A stretch of DNA of 64,000 nucleotides from Jeotgalibaca sp. MA1X17-3 (GTDB lineage Bacteria; Bacillota; Bacilli; Lactobacillales; Aerococcaceae), in the NCBI RefSeq assembly GCF_021513155.1, contig NZ_CP090983.1, positions 744,001-808,000 on the forward strand. Direction: 5' to 3'. Positions 26,714 to 35,225 of the stretch are shown here, one piece after another. Positions within the stretch are counted from its first letter, which is position 1, and every line of letters starts with the position of its first letter. The notes under the pieces are model-generated. The model had not been told where the DNA came from and made no database searches. It saw nothing but the letters and a program-made list of their open reading frames with translations. A program made the translations under genes and the position numbers.

Positions 26714-27241
26714 ATGGTTATTAGTTATAAAAAGTGTCTTAATTGCGGTTCACCTGATGTTGAAAAAATAATTTATAGTTCCCCATCAGTTGGAGCTCTA
26801 AAGGAACAAGAAGATAGTCCGCAGTATCATTGTAATACATGTGGCCAAAAGTGGACTGCTAAGGAAGCACTCGATGCAGCATATAATGAAATCATAGGAT
26901 TACGAACATCTGCCGGTGGGTTCTTTGGTGGTTATTGTGAAGTGACAGTCGATTTTCAAGATAGAACGTTAGTGTGGAAACACAGTTTAGAGAATGAATT
27001 GATAGAAAAACAATTGTCACAGTCAAACCTTTCACTATTTATAAGCGATTTGAAAATGGTGGATTTGCTTAATTGGAAAAGAAGATATGATGATCCTGAT
27101 GTGTTAGATGGCACACAATGGGAAGTAGAAATCATCTATAAAAAGTGTAATAAAAGAAAAAATGGCAGTAACATGTTCCCAGCAGAATGGGATGACTTTT
27201 GTACGTCTATTAGAACAATTAGTGGTAAAAAATTTCAATGA
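26714..27241 (+). CDS. Zinc-ribbon protein with GGFFGGY / DGTQWE domain, paralog 2
   Basis: 175 residues from the ATG at 26714; 15 more codons are open upstream. The N-terminal zinc ribbon uses Cys8/Cys11 (CLNCG) and Cys40/Cys43 (CNTCGQKW). The C-terminal domain carries AGGFFGGYCEVTVDF and VLDGTQWEVEIIY, the same two motifs in the same order as in the protein upstream of DSR2. The ribosome-binding site is weak (GGTGGTG). The frame stays open for 44 codons beyond the TGA. Function unknown; the ribbon suggests nucleic-acid or protein binding. Confidence 0.65.
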   Translation: MVISYKKCLNCGSPDVEKIIYSSPSVGALKEQEDSPQYHCNTCGQKWTAKEALDAAYNEIIGLRTSAGGFFGGYCEVTVDFQDRTLVWKHSLENELIEKQLSQSNLSLFISDLKMVDLLNWKRRYDDPDVLDGTQWEVEIIYKKCNKRKNGSNMFPAEWDDFCTSIRTISGKKFQ

Positions 27242-27373
27242 TCATATGAATCAGCAATAAATGATGAAAATGATGTTATCACTATGATGTGCCCTAACAG
27301 GCATATTCTCTCTCAACTCAATTTAGATGTTGAAATTGATGAAAGCTATCACCAATCCTCAGAACAAATCTAA
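27242..27373 (+). other. In-frame extension after the TGA of the zinc-ribbon gene
   Basis: The reading frame of the preceding gene continues after TGA for 43 sense codons (including DENDVITMMCPNRH) to a TAA at 27371. A TGG-to-TGA change could have shortened a longer protein. The paralog near DSR2 ends close to the position of the TGA, which argues against it. Confidence 0.3.
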
Positions 27374-27480
27374 AAAGACCGAATTAGTTTTTAGAAAAAT
27401 AAAGACACTTGGAATTGTGATGGATTTCCATCAACCAAATGATTCATTTTTATAGAATTGACAAGCTAGGAGGAACAAAA

Positions 27481-27927
27481 ATGGCTTTCGATTATGATTT
27501 AGATTTTGAGACAATCAATTTTCGTGAACGTCCTGAACTTTATCGAGTGGGTAGAGGAGAACAGGGTGTATTATTAGTGGAACCATATAAAAGCGAAATT
27601 CTTCCCCATTGGCGTTTCAAAACACCGGAGATTGCCAAAGAATCATCTGAAAAGATTTACCAGATGTTTTTAGATTATAAAGAAAAGGATGACTTCGTAG
27701 GAATGGATATGGCAAGAAAATTTATTCAAATGGGGTATACGCGGTCTCGTCGTTATGCCAATCATAAAAGTGGTAGAAAGTACGATAAAGACGGAAAAGT
27801 AAAGGAACGCGAACTTGATCCAGAGAAAGCAGAATCAGCTGCTATTTTCATGATCAAATGGAAAACAGTAAGGGAAGATGAAGATTATTTGAAGCTTAAA
27901 AAAGCCCATCAAAAGAAATATGGTTGA
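27481..27927 (+). CDS. DUF4385 family protein
   Basis: 148 residues from the ATG at 27481, chosen because TAGGAGGAAC precedes it; 14 earlier codons are open but unlikely. The sequence matches the small DUF4385 family: YDLDFETINFRERPELYRVG, VEPYKSEILPHWRFKTP and the basic GYTRSRRYANHKSGRKYD. Such proteins occur in phages, elements and chromosomes and have no established function. The product is soluble and basic in the middle. Several decayed genes surround it. Confidence 0.8.
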   Translation: MAFDYDLDFETINFRERPELYRVGRGEQGVLLVEPYKSEILPHWRFKTPEIAKESSEKIYQMFLDYKEKDDFVGMDMARKFIQMGYTRSRRYANHKSGRKYDKDGKVKERELDPEKAESAAIFMIKWKTVREDEDYLKLKKAHQKKYG

Positions 27928-27946
27928 GAATTTAAAATTAGAATAG

Positions 27947-28162
27947 TTAAAAAAAGTTGCAAGTCTGTTGAGCTTATCTGCGGTCACTTTGATAGCTGCT
28001 TGTTCTATTAATGACGAATTAAGCGATATTCCGGAAGAATCAAAAATAGCCGAGACTCCTACTTATAAAGTAGGAAATAAAATGGAGGTTTGAACTGATC
28101 GTATGGAAGGTGCTACTGATACTATAGAAGCTTCAGAAAAATTCACAGTCTACAAGATGTAA
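27947..28162 (+). pseudogene. Lipoprotein gene remnant
   Basis: The frame reads as a lipoprotein signal peptide (VASLLSLSAVTLIAACS, lipobox IAAC) followed by an acidic linker and YKVGNKMEV, then meets a TGA at 28091. It resumes with EGATDTIEASEKFTVYKM and stops inside the terminator stem. No good start codon remains and the middle appears deleted. Lipoproteins with a YKVGD-type segment after such a linker often carry a DUF4352-like domain, but that identity is a guess. Confidence 0.55.
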
Positions 28163-28195
28163 GTTGCTAAAACAGCAGCTTACATCTTGTTTTAT
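28152..28195 (+). terminator. Terminator after the lipoprotein remnant
   Basis: The arms CAAGATGTAAG and CTTACATCTTG, with a few extra pairs, are followed by TTTTATTTT. It marks the right end of the decayed part of the island. Confidence 0.85.
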
Positions 28196-28487
28196 TTTGA
28201 GAATCTAGTGTTCCTTTGTACATAATTATATTTTTCTTCTGATTACTTTCCATCGAATCTGAGGATTGATTAGTATCTATTACAGCCTGTCCACAGCAAG
28301 AAAGATAACCTCTTGTCTGAATGATATATAGTAATTTTTTTGAAATGTTGATTATTTTACGAGAAATCAACTTAAAAGAACGCTAAGTCAATAATCGTTG
28401 AGTTTATCCCACACTATATAAAAATGAAGAGTATAACTTATAGATAATTGTTTTAGAAGTATTTTGAAAAAAATGAAATGAAAGGGC
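28196..28487. other. Gene-free stretch before the alginate lyase promoter
   Basis: A 67-codon minus-strand frame (28167-28370) starts within poorly conserved sequence and has no ribosome-binding site. It vaguely resembles a decayed lipoprotein start (YLSCCGQAV). Nothing else is recognised. Confidence 0.3.
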
Positions 28488-28516
28488 TTGCACTTCTGAA
28501 GTAGAAATGATAGAGT
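28488..28516 (+). promoter_or_regulatory. Promoter of the alginate lyase gene
   Basis: -35 TTGCAC (28488-28493), 17 bases, -10 TAGAGT (28511-28516), about 100 bases before the start codon. The match is moderate, which fits a regulated promoter. Confidence 0.5.
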
Positions 28517-28526
28517 AATCATTGTA

Positions 28527-28560
28527 TTTGCGTATTTGCAAATCATTTGCGTATTTGCAA
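28527..28560 (+). promoter_or_regulatory. Tandem 15-base operator-like repeat
   Basis: TTTGCGTATTTGCAA occurs twice, at 28527-28541 and 28546-28560, exactly 19 bases apart. Each copy contains TTGC-N6-GCAA, a short palindrome. The pair begins about ten bases after the -10 box, a classic site for a repressor. The binding protein is not known. Confidence 0.6.
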
Positions 28561-28617
28561 TGAAATATACATTTATTGTTTGGATACCAACAATAAAAAA
28601 TTAATGGAGGAGAAAAA

Positions 28618-31600
28618 ATGAGGCAAAAGATTGGAAGGGTTTTACTTGTTTTAATGTTGATGCTGAGTTCATTTAATTTTGCTGCTTTAGTTCATGGGGA
28701 AGAAAATAAGAAACGCTATGATATTGTTGATGTTTGGGCAAGTGGCGATGATGGAAACGTTATTGAAAATACACTAGATAATATTAGTAGTACAAGATGG
28801 GCTTCTAAAGCAGATAAAGAACCCCAATGGGCTGTTTATGACCTTGGAGAAGAAAAGAATGTGGCAAAGGTCGGTATCTCGTTTAATAATGGAGATGTAA
28901 GACGTACCATCTTTGATATTGAAGTATCTAATGATAAAAAAGAATGGGTGAAACTACTCGATCAAACATCTACTCCTGAAGAAAAAGCTACAAACGATTT
29001 GGTTGGATTTGATGTTAAAGATACAACTGCTCGTTATGTTAGATTTACAGGATATGGTTATGAATTTTATGATGAATCAAAAGGTTCTGGAGATTGGATT
29101 AGTATTTTTGACTTCCATATTTATGGAAATGACAGTGATCCTTTAGATCCAACTTTAAATATTGAACAAGAGCAAAGATCTGCTTTGACTTATACACAAC
29201 CTGGACTTGTAAATGCAGATGGTTCGGATCATGCAGAGCCAGTAGCTAATGTAGCAACGACAACGATTGATGTTACAAAAAATGGTGTAGATACTTCTGA
29301 AAATGATCAAAGTACTGCAATCCAAAAATTGATTGACGAGGCTGAAGTAGGAACAGAACTATATTTTCCTAATGGAACGTATACCATTGTTGAATATTTA
29401 AAAATGAAAGATGGAGTAAATCTTCGTGGAGAAAGTCGTGAAGGAACTATTTTTATGGCTACACCATCCGATTCTGGATATAATGATATGCTTATTCTGA
29501 TGTTGGGTGTAGAAGATGTTGTTATTTCAGATATAACGATTACGGCAGATTTAGTTGTAGACTATGAAGTGGATCATACAGTTAATAATCCAAATGCTGA
29601 TGGATTGAAAGTTCCCATCCGGATTAGAGATAGGGAAGGGTATCTAGATTTAGATACAGGTATTCAATTAAATAAACCTTCAAAAAATATTTTGATTAAA
29701 AATGTACTTATTGAAAAATATCAAACGATGGGGATTCGTGTTGAGAATAGTTCTGATGTTGTTATTGATGCAGCAATTTTCCAGAATGCGATGGACCTTG
29801 GTGGCGTTGGAGCTGGATACGGAGTATCGATTCAAGGCGCAGGTAATAACAGAGATCGTACAGGATTTAGCAATGATTCCAAGCATAATGTGGTTAAAAA
29901 TAGTCAATTCATAGGACCTTACTTACGTCACGGCGTAATTCTACAATATTATACCCACAATAATGCTATTTATAATAATGTGCTAACGGAAACAAAATTG
30001 GATGCAATTGATATCCATGGTGAAGATGAGTATTTAAATGAAATTTATGGAAACACGATTAAAGATATAAAGACAGGTGCTGGAATTGCAGCAGGAAATA
30101 CTGGAGCGACCCATGATAAATCAGGTCCAGGAAATTATATCCATGATAATACGATTTCTAATTCTCGTGAAGGGATAAAAATTCACTTAGGTACAGAAGA
30201 TACCATTATTGAAAATAATACGATAATAGGATCAACAGTCCCTAATGCAAAAGGAATTTATTTACAGAATGCACCCGGAACGCGTGTAACAGGCAATACA
30301 ATTAAAGATAATCAATCAGCAGGTTTCTATTCTGTTTATATGGATTACGATAACGGAACAGCTGCTACAGGGCAACAAGCGCGTGGTTTTGGTATTCCAT
30401 ATGACATCATTATAGAAGACAATACATTTGATAATAATACAAATGGTGTTTATATATCTTCTGGTAGAAAGATAGAATATGATAATAATACATTTACAAA
30501 TATTTCTGATCAGAAAATAGTTGATACGAGAACAAAAGATTATAAAGAAAGCATGCTTCCTACAGAGATTCTTGATTTAACAAATTGGAAAATAAATACT
30601 GCAAGATATGATGAGAGCGGTACCAAACCAGTAGAAGTTAAACAACCAGAACTGGAAGAGTTCTTTGATGAAGATTTCTATTATGTGAATGCAGAACAAA
30701 CGGGAGTTGTCTTTAATGCACCAGTAGATGGAGCTACAACGCCTAACTCTAATTATCCAAGAACGGAACTTCGTGAAATGAAAAACGGAGGAACAGAGCA
30801 TGCTGATTGGTCAACTGCAGAAGGTAAACATACTATGGTGATTGATCAGATGGTTACCTCTTTACCAGCAGTTAAAAATGAAGTAACGGTTGGACAAATT
30901 CATGATGCGGATGATGATGTGGTTATGATTCGTTTGGAAGCTGAAAGATTGTTTGTTCAAGCAGAAGGTGTCGATCTTGGTACATTAGAATCAAACTATC
31001 AATTAGGAACTCGCTTCCAAGTTAAAATTGAAGCAATGAACAATATTGTTTACGTTTACTACAACGGTGAGTTAAAGGTCGAATATCCTGTAGAAAAACA
31101 TGGAAATTATTTCAAAGCAGGTATGTATACGCAATCAAATCTTTCAAAAGGCGACATAAAAGGTGCATATGGTGAAGTAGTTATTTTTGGTGTTACTCTA
31201 GAACATGATTATGACAACGTACCGACAGAGCCAGAAAAAGAAATCGAACTTCCTGAAACAGATCCAACAGGAACAATCAATGCGGTAATGGATACGTTTA
31301 TTGAGTTGACTGAAGAAGAAGATACAGACGGAGTCAAGCAACCCGTTGCGAACTCTGAACCAAAAAATTCAAGCAATCAATTAGAGCTGAAAACAAGTGG
31401 TTCACAGAAGTATATTCGTATGCCAATCATTCAATTTAATGTAGCTAATTATGATAAAGACGTAGCTTCAGCAGAACTTGTACTATCTAAAAAAAGTTTA
31501 GATAAACAAGATACAACCATTAGTGTATATGCAACAACTGAAGTATTACCTGAAGATATTACATGGGCGAACACAGAAGGATTAGGTGTAGATTCAAGAA

Positions 31601-34185
31601 TAAATAAAGGAAATACTGATGTTTTAGACTGGCTAAAATCCATCCAGGCAGAAAAAGTTGGAGAAATGGAATTTGCATTAGATGAAAATATTATGGAACA
31701 TAAAATGAATGTTTCCAAATTTGTAAACAAAGATTTGGAAGAAGAAAATATTACTTTTATTCTGTTAGATGAAGCAGGAGTAAATACATATTTAAAACTT
31801 TATTCGATGGAAGAAGAATACGCACCTACGTTAAACATTTGGGATACGGTAGGTGGAAGTGACGAAGATGAAAGTGAAGAAGGAAATCTTGGTGTAGCTG
31901 ATGAAGAAGTGGATGCAACTCAAGATACATATATTGAATTATCATCAAAAGTTGGAAATTCAGAAACCTATAATGCAAAGAAAACGTTAGACTTAAAAAC
32001 TAGTGGTGGGCAAACAACAATTAGAATGCCTATTATTGAATTTGACTTAATGAATTCTGAGTCTATCAAAGCAGGAAAGCTAGGACTATCCTTGGCAAGT
32101 TTAGATCAAGATATATCAGTAGCAGTGTATGCCACCAATCAATCATTACCAGCAGATATTACTTGGGAAAGTATAGAAGGGTTGAATAATGATTCAAGAG
32201 TAACGGAAAACAAAGGAAATACCGATGTTTTAGATTGGATTACTTCAGTTGGAGGAACAAAGGTTGGTAATATCGACTTTTTAGCGGCAGGAGCAACAGA
32301 ATATACATTGGATGCTTCAGAAGTGCTGAACGAAGAGTTTAATGGGGATCAAGTAACCTTCATTTTAATTGATGAAGAAGCATCAAATGGTTACTTAAAA
32401 CTTAACTCGATAGAGTCTGGTAATAGTGCAAAACTTAGCATATGGAATGCTGATCCTTCAGAAGAACCAGGAGAAGGAACACCAGAAGCAAAAAACTATA
32501 CGCTAACATTCAAAGTAAAAGACGAAAATGATACCTACAATGAATTCCATACAGCTGACTATGAAGGTAGTGAAGAGGCAGCTTTAGAGCATGGAGAAGG
32601 TCTAGCAGCCAAATTTGCTGATAAATATGGGGAATATACCTATGAAGCAGTAGATAATGGTTTTGTATTTAACTTTGAAGGTTTAGAAATAGAAGTACCT
32701 GAAGTGGAAGTTTATACACTTACATTCAAAGTAAAGGATGAGGATGGAGTTTATAATGAATTCCACACGACAGACTATGAAAGTAATGAAGAAACAGCTT
32801 TAGAGTACGGTGAAAGTCTAGCAACTGAATTTGTTGCACTCTATGGAGAATATACGTATAAAGCAGTAGAGAATGGTTTTGTATTCAATTTTGAAGGATT
32901 AGAAATAGAAACCCCTGAAGTGGAACTCTATACGTTAACGTTCAAAGTAAAAGATGAGAGTGATGTTTACAATGAATTCTATGTAGTAAATTATGAAGGT
33001 AATGAAGAAACAGCACTTGATTATGGAGAAAAATTAGCAGTTAAATTTGCTGAAATTTATGGGGATTATATCTATGAAACAGCAGATAATGGCTTCGTAT
33101 TCAATTTCGAAGCATTAGAAAATCAAGTACCTGAAGTAGAATATTCTACACTAACATTTAGAGTAAAAGACAAAAATGGAATTTATAATGAATTTTATGT
33201 AGTAGATTACGAAGCTAAGGAAGAGACAGCTTTAGCATATGGAGAAAAACTGGCCGTTTTATTTGCTGAAACAAATGGGGAGTATATGTATGAGGAAGTA
33301 GAGAATGGGTATGTGTTTAACTTTGAAGGACTAGAAGTTGAAAAATACACTCTAACTTTTAAAGTAAAAGACGAAAATGAAGATTACAATGAATTTTACA
33401 CAGCAATTTATGAAGGTAGTGAGGAAGCAGCTTTAGAGTATGGAGAATCGCTAGCAATTCTGTTTGCAGAAGTAAATGGAGATTACAATTATGAACGAGT
33501 TGAGAATGGTTATATCTTTAATTTTGAAGGGTTAGAAATAGAAATACCAGAAGTGGAAATCTATACATTAACGTTCAAAGTAAAAAACAAAGATGGAATT
33601 TATAACGAATTCTATGTGTTTGATTACGAAGGAAGTGTAGAAAAAGCTTTAGAGTATGGAGAAACACTTGCAGATCTATTTGCTGAAACAAATGGAAAAT
33701 ATACGTCTGAAAAAGTAGAGAATGGGTATGTGTTTAACTTTGAAGGACAAAGTGCAGAAATTCCTTTAATACCACTAGAGCCAAGTATACCAGTTGACCC
33801 AGAAGATGATGTAGACCCAGATGGCGATACAGATCCAGAAGATGAAACAGACGCAGATGCAGATGACGAATCAAATATAGGTGGCGGAGCAGATATAGAT
33901 GACGAATCAAATATAGGTGGCGGAGCAGATGCAGATGACAAATCAAATACAGGTGGCGAAGCAGATCTAGATGACGAGTCAGATACAAACGCAAGCTCTA
34001 ATAAGAAACCAGAATCATCAGAGAAGCCTGGTAAAATAGAGGACAAAGAAAAACCAAGCAACTCTAAAGAGGAGTCATTACCTGAAACTGGAACAAAAAG
34101 AAATATCTATTCATTACTAGGAATGATGGTATTAGTTATTGGAGCAGCTATAGTTGTGTACAATAAAAAATCCTCAAAAGAATAA
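28618..34185 (+). CDS. Cell-wall-anchored multidomain alginate lyase
   Basis: 1855 residues. Order: signal peptide (1-27); F5/8C-like carbohydrate-binding domain (about 35-170); right-handed beta-helix (about 215-645, many N-x-I and NNT turns), perhaps a second lyase of the PL6/PL31 kind; PL7 alginate lyase (about 648-863) with the family blocks YPRTELREM, QIHD and YFKAGMYTQ; two CBM96/DNRLRE-like modules (886-1078, 1095-1278); six 72-residue repeats (1292-1712); Asp/Gly-rich stalk; sortase signal LPETG at 1821-1825. PL7 enzymes cleave alginate by beta-elimination. The start follows GGAGGAG. It has its own terminator and no transporter or dehydrogenase neighbours for alginate. Confidence 0.9.
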   Translation: MRQKIGRVLLVLMLMLSSFNFAALVHGEENKKRYDIVDVWASGDDGNVIENTLDNISSTRWASKADKEPQWAVYDLGEEKNVAKVGISFNNGDVRRTIFDIEVSNDKKEWVKLLDQTSTPEEKATNDLVGFDVKDTTARYVRFTGYGYEFYDESKGSGDWISIFDFHIYGNDSDPLDPTLNIEQEQRSALTYTQPGLVNADGSDHAEPVANVATTTIDVTKNGVDTSENDQSTAIQKLIDEAEVGTELYFPNGTYTIVEYLKMKDGVNLRGESREGTIFMATPSDSGYNDMLILMLGVEDVVISDITITADLVVDYEVDHTVNNPNADGLKVPIRIRDREGYLDLDTGIQLNKPSKNILIKNVLIEKYQTMGIRVENSSDVVIDAAIFQNAMDLGGVGAGYGVSIQGAGNNRDRTGFSNDSKHNVVKNSQFIGPYLRHGVILQYYTHNNAIYNNVLTETKLDAIDIHGEDEYLNEIYGNTIKDIKTGAGIAAGNTGATHDKSGPGNYIHDNTISNSREGIKIHLGTEDTIIENNTIIGSTVPNAKGIYLQNAPGTRVTGNTIKDNQSAGFYSVYMDYDNGTAATGQQARGFGIPYDIIIEDNTFDNNTNGVYISSGRKIEYDNNTFTNISDQKIVDTRTKDYKESMLPTEILDLTNWKINTARYDESGTKPVEVKQPELEEFFDEDFYYVNAEQTGVVFNAPVDGATTPNSNYPRTELREMKNGGTEHADWSTAEGKHTMVIDQMVTSLPAVKNEVTVGQIHDADDDVVMIRLEAERLFVQAEGVDLGTLESNYQLGTRFQVKIEAMNNIVYVYYNGELKVEYPVEKHGNYFKAGMYTQSNLSKGDIKGAYGEVVIFGVTLEHDYDNVPTEPEKEIELPETDPTGTINAVMDTFIELTEEEDTDGVKQPVANSEPKNSSNQLELKTSGSQKYIRMPIIQFNVANYDKDVASAELVLSKKSLDKQDTTISVYATTEVLPEDITWANTEGLGVDSRINKGNTDVLDWLKSIQAEKVGEMEFALDENIMEHKMNVSKFVNKDLEEENITFILLDEAGVNTYLKLYSMEEEYAPTLNIWDTVGGSDEDESEEGNLGVADEEVDATQDTYIELSSKVGNSETYNAKKTLDLKTSGGQTTIRMPIIEFDLMNSESIKAGKLGLSLASLDQDISVAVYATNQSLPADITWESIEGLNNDSRVTENKGNTDVLDWITSVGGTKVGNIDFLAAGATEYTLDASEVLNEEFNGDQVTFILIDEEASNGYLKLNSIESGNSAKLSIWNADPSEEPGEGTPEAKNYTLTFKVKDENDTYNEFHTADYEGSEEAALEHGEGLAAKFADKYGEYTYEAVDNGFVFNFEGLEIEVPEVEVYTLTFKVKDEDGVYNEFHTTDYESNEETALEYGESLATEFVALYGEYTYKAVENGFVFNFEGLEIETPEVELYTLTFKVKDESDVYNEFYVVNYEGNEETALDYGEKLAVKFAEIYGDYIYETADNGFVFNFEALENQVPEVEYSTLTFRVKDKNGIYNEFYVVDYEAKEETALAYGEKLAVLFAETNGEYMYEEVENGYVFNFEGLEVEKYTLTFKVKDENEDYNEFYTAIYEGSEEAALEYGESLAILFAEVNGDYNYERVENGYIFNFEGLEIEIPEVEIYTLTFKVKNKDGIYNEFYVFDYEGSVEKALEYGETLADLFAETNGKYTSEKVENGYVFNFEGQSAEIPLIPLEPSIPVDPEDDVDPDGDTDPEDETDADADDESNIGGGADIDDESNIGGGADADDKSNTGGEADLDDESDTNASSNKKPESSEKPGKIEDKEKPSNSKEESLPETGTKRNIYSLLGMMVLVIGAAIVVYNKKSSKE
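32497..33760 (+). repeat. Six tandem 216-base coding repeats
   Basis: Six copies of a 72-codon unit (the fourth is 66) begin with YTLTFKVKD or a variant and contain YNEF, a YGE turn and NGFVFNFEGLE. They diverge at the DNA level, so the array is not recent. They probably form a rod that lifts the catalytic domains off the wall. I do not recognise the fold. Confidence 0.85.
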
Positions 34186-34198
34186 AGATTAAAATATT

Positions 34199-34234
34199 AG
34201 GCAGATGGTCTTGATGACGATCTGCCTTTTTTTA
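34199..34234 (+). terminator. Bidirectional terminator between the lyase and the minus-strand gene
   Basis: The arms AGGCAGAT and ATCTGCCT are followed by seven T on the plus strand and an A/T-rich tract on the minus strand. Confidence 0.85.
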
Positions 34235-34242
34235 TTTAAATT

Positions 34243-35205
34243 TTAATTACTAATTTGTTCTTCAAAAAATTCTTTTTTAATTTGGATGAACCGTGTGAAA
34301 TCATTCAATAAAATAAATAGTGTTGCTCGATTTTCAAATTCTCGTCTTGTTTTAGGTAAGTCACTATTTCTAAAATCATTTAACAAATCTTGAATGTCTT
34401 TCCTTAAGTCGACTACGGGATTACTCTCATGTAGTTGATTTGCCGTTTGATGAAATAAATTTGCTAAGATCATATTTTGCTTTGTAGGTAAATAACAAAC
34501 ACTTAAATCAACCGACATCTCGGAAAGTATTTTTACTTGCTGTTGGCGCATGTGAATATAGTGAATCATATAATCTTCTTCTCGACTGAATAATTGGTTG
34601 TTGTGTTCCGTATAAGCTACTTTCTCTGCTTTTTTCAAATCATAATCCAGTTCTTTTATTAAAAGAGCTGCTCTTTCATTTGCAAATCCTTCTTTTAGAA
34701 TAAGGCTGAACTCTGTTAAAATATTTTTCATTTTTTCTTCAATTTGATCTCTTGCATGTAGTAATTCAGTTTCTTTTGAAGGCATATATAAATTAAATAT
34801 AATAGCAATTCCTGCACCAATAATCATTAAGGACAACTCATTTGCTAGCCATCCCACAGAAGTACTTTGTTCTAAGAGTAAGTGGGAGACAAGTACCGAA
34901 CAAGGAGCAATACCTACTTCTACTTTCAGTTGATAGGCGAGTGGAATATAAATCAAAAGGTAGAGTCCAAAAACAAGGATCGTAAATCCGATTAATTGAA
35001 AAAGAATAGTTGCTAAAGTTAGAGCAAGAATAGTGGAACCAATCCTTTGTAGAGCAATTGTAACGGATGATTTTTTTGTATCTAGCACACTTAAAATAGC
35101 TATAATTCCTGCGGAGACACTATATTCTAGTTGGAAGGTTTGTGCTAGTAAAATAGCAATCGTCGTTGCAAAAGCTATTTTTATTGCACGTAAAGAAATA
35201 GTCAT
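34243..35205 (-). CDS. Aromatic acid exporter family (YqjA/DUF939-like) membrane protein
   Basis: 320 residues. About five membrane segments fill the first 145 residues, with the family block LQRIGSTILALTLATILF and an early GIIAILSVLDTKKSS. The C-terminal half is a cytoplasmic helical domain (LLHARDQIEEKMKNILTEF). This layout is that of the FUSC/ArAE half-transporters typical of Firmicutes, thought to export aromatic acids, though the substrate is rarely known. It has a GGAGCG site and starts 20 bases after the DUF308 gene, so the two may be co-transcribed. Confidence 0.85.
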   Translation of the reverse strand: MTISLRAIKIAFATTIAILLAQTFQLEYSVSAGIIAILSVLDTKKSSVTIALQRIGSTILALTLATILFQLIGFTILVFGLYLLIYIPLAYQLKVEVGIAPCSVLVSHLLLEQSTSVGWLANELSLMIIGAGIAIIFNLYMPSKETELLHARDQIEEKMKNILTEFSLILKEGFANERAALLIKELDYDLKKAEKVAYTEHNNQLFSREEDYMIHYIHMRQQQVKILSEMSVDLSVCYLPTKQNMILANLFHQTANQLHESNPVVDLRKDIQDLLNDFRNSDLPKTRREFENRATLFILLNDFTRFIQIKKEFFEEQISN

Positions 35206-35225
35206 TTCTATCGCTCCTTCCTTTT

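Noticed and set aside
27242..27373. Selenocysteine or recoding at the TGA of the zinc-ribbon gene
   Set aside because: No selenocysteine insertion element visible, and the paralog ends at about the same position.
28167..28370. 67-codon minus-strand frame with a lipoprotein-like start
   Set aside because: No ribosome-binding site, poor lipobox and overlap with a terminator. At most another relic.
33624..34061. 145-codon minus-strand frame rich in Ser and Pro
   Set aside because: It is the antisense of the Asp-rich stalk repeats of the alginate lyase.
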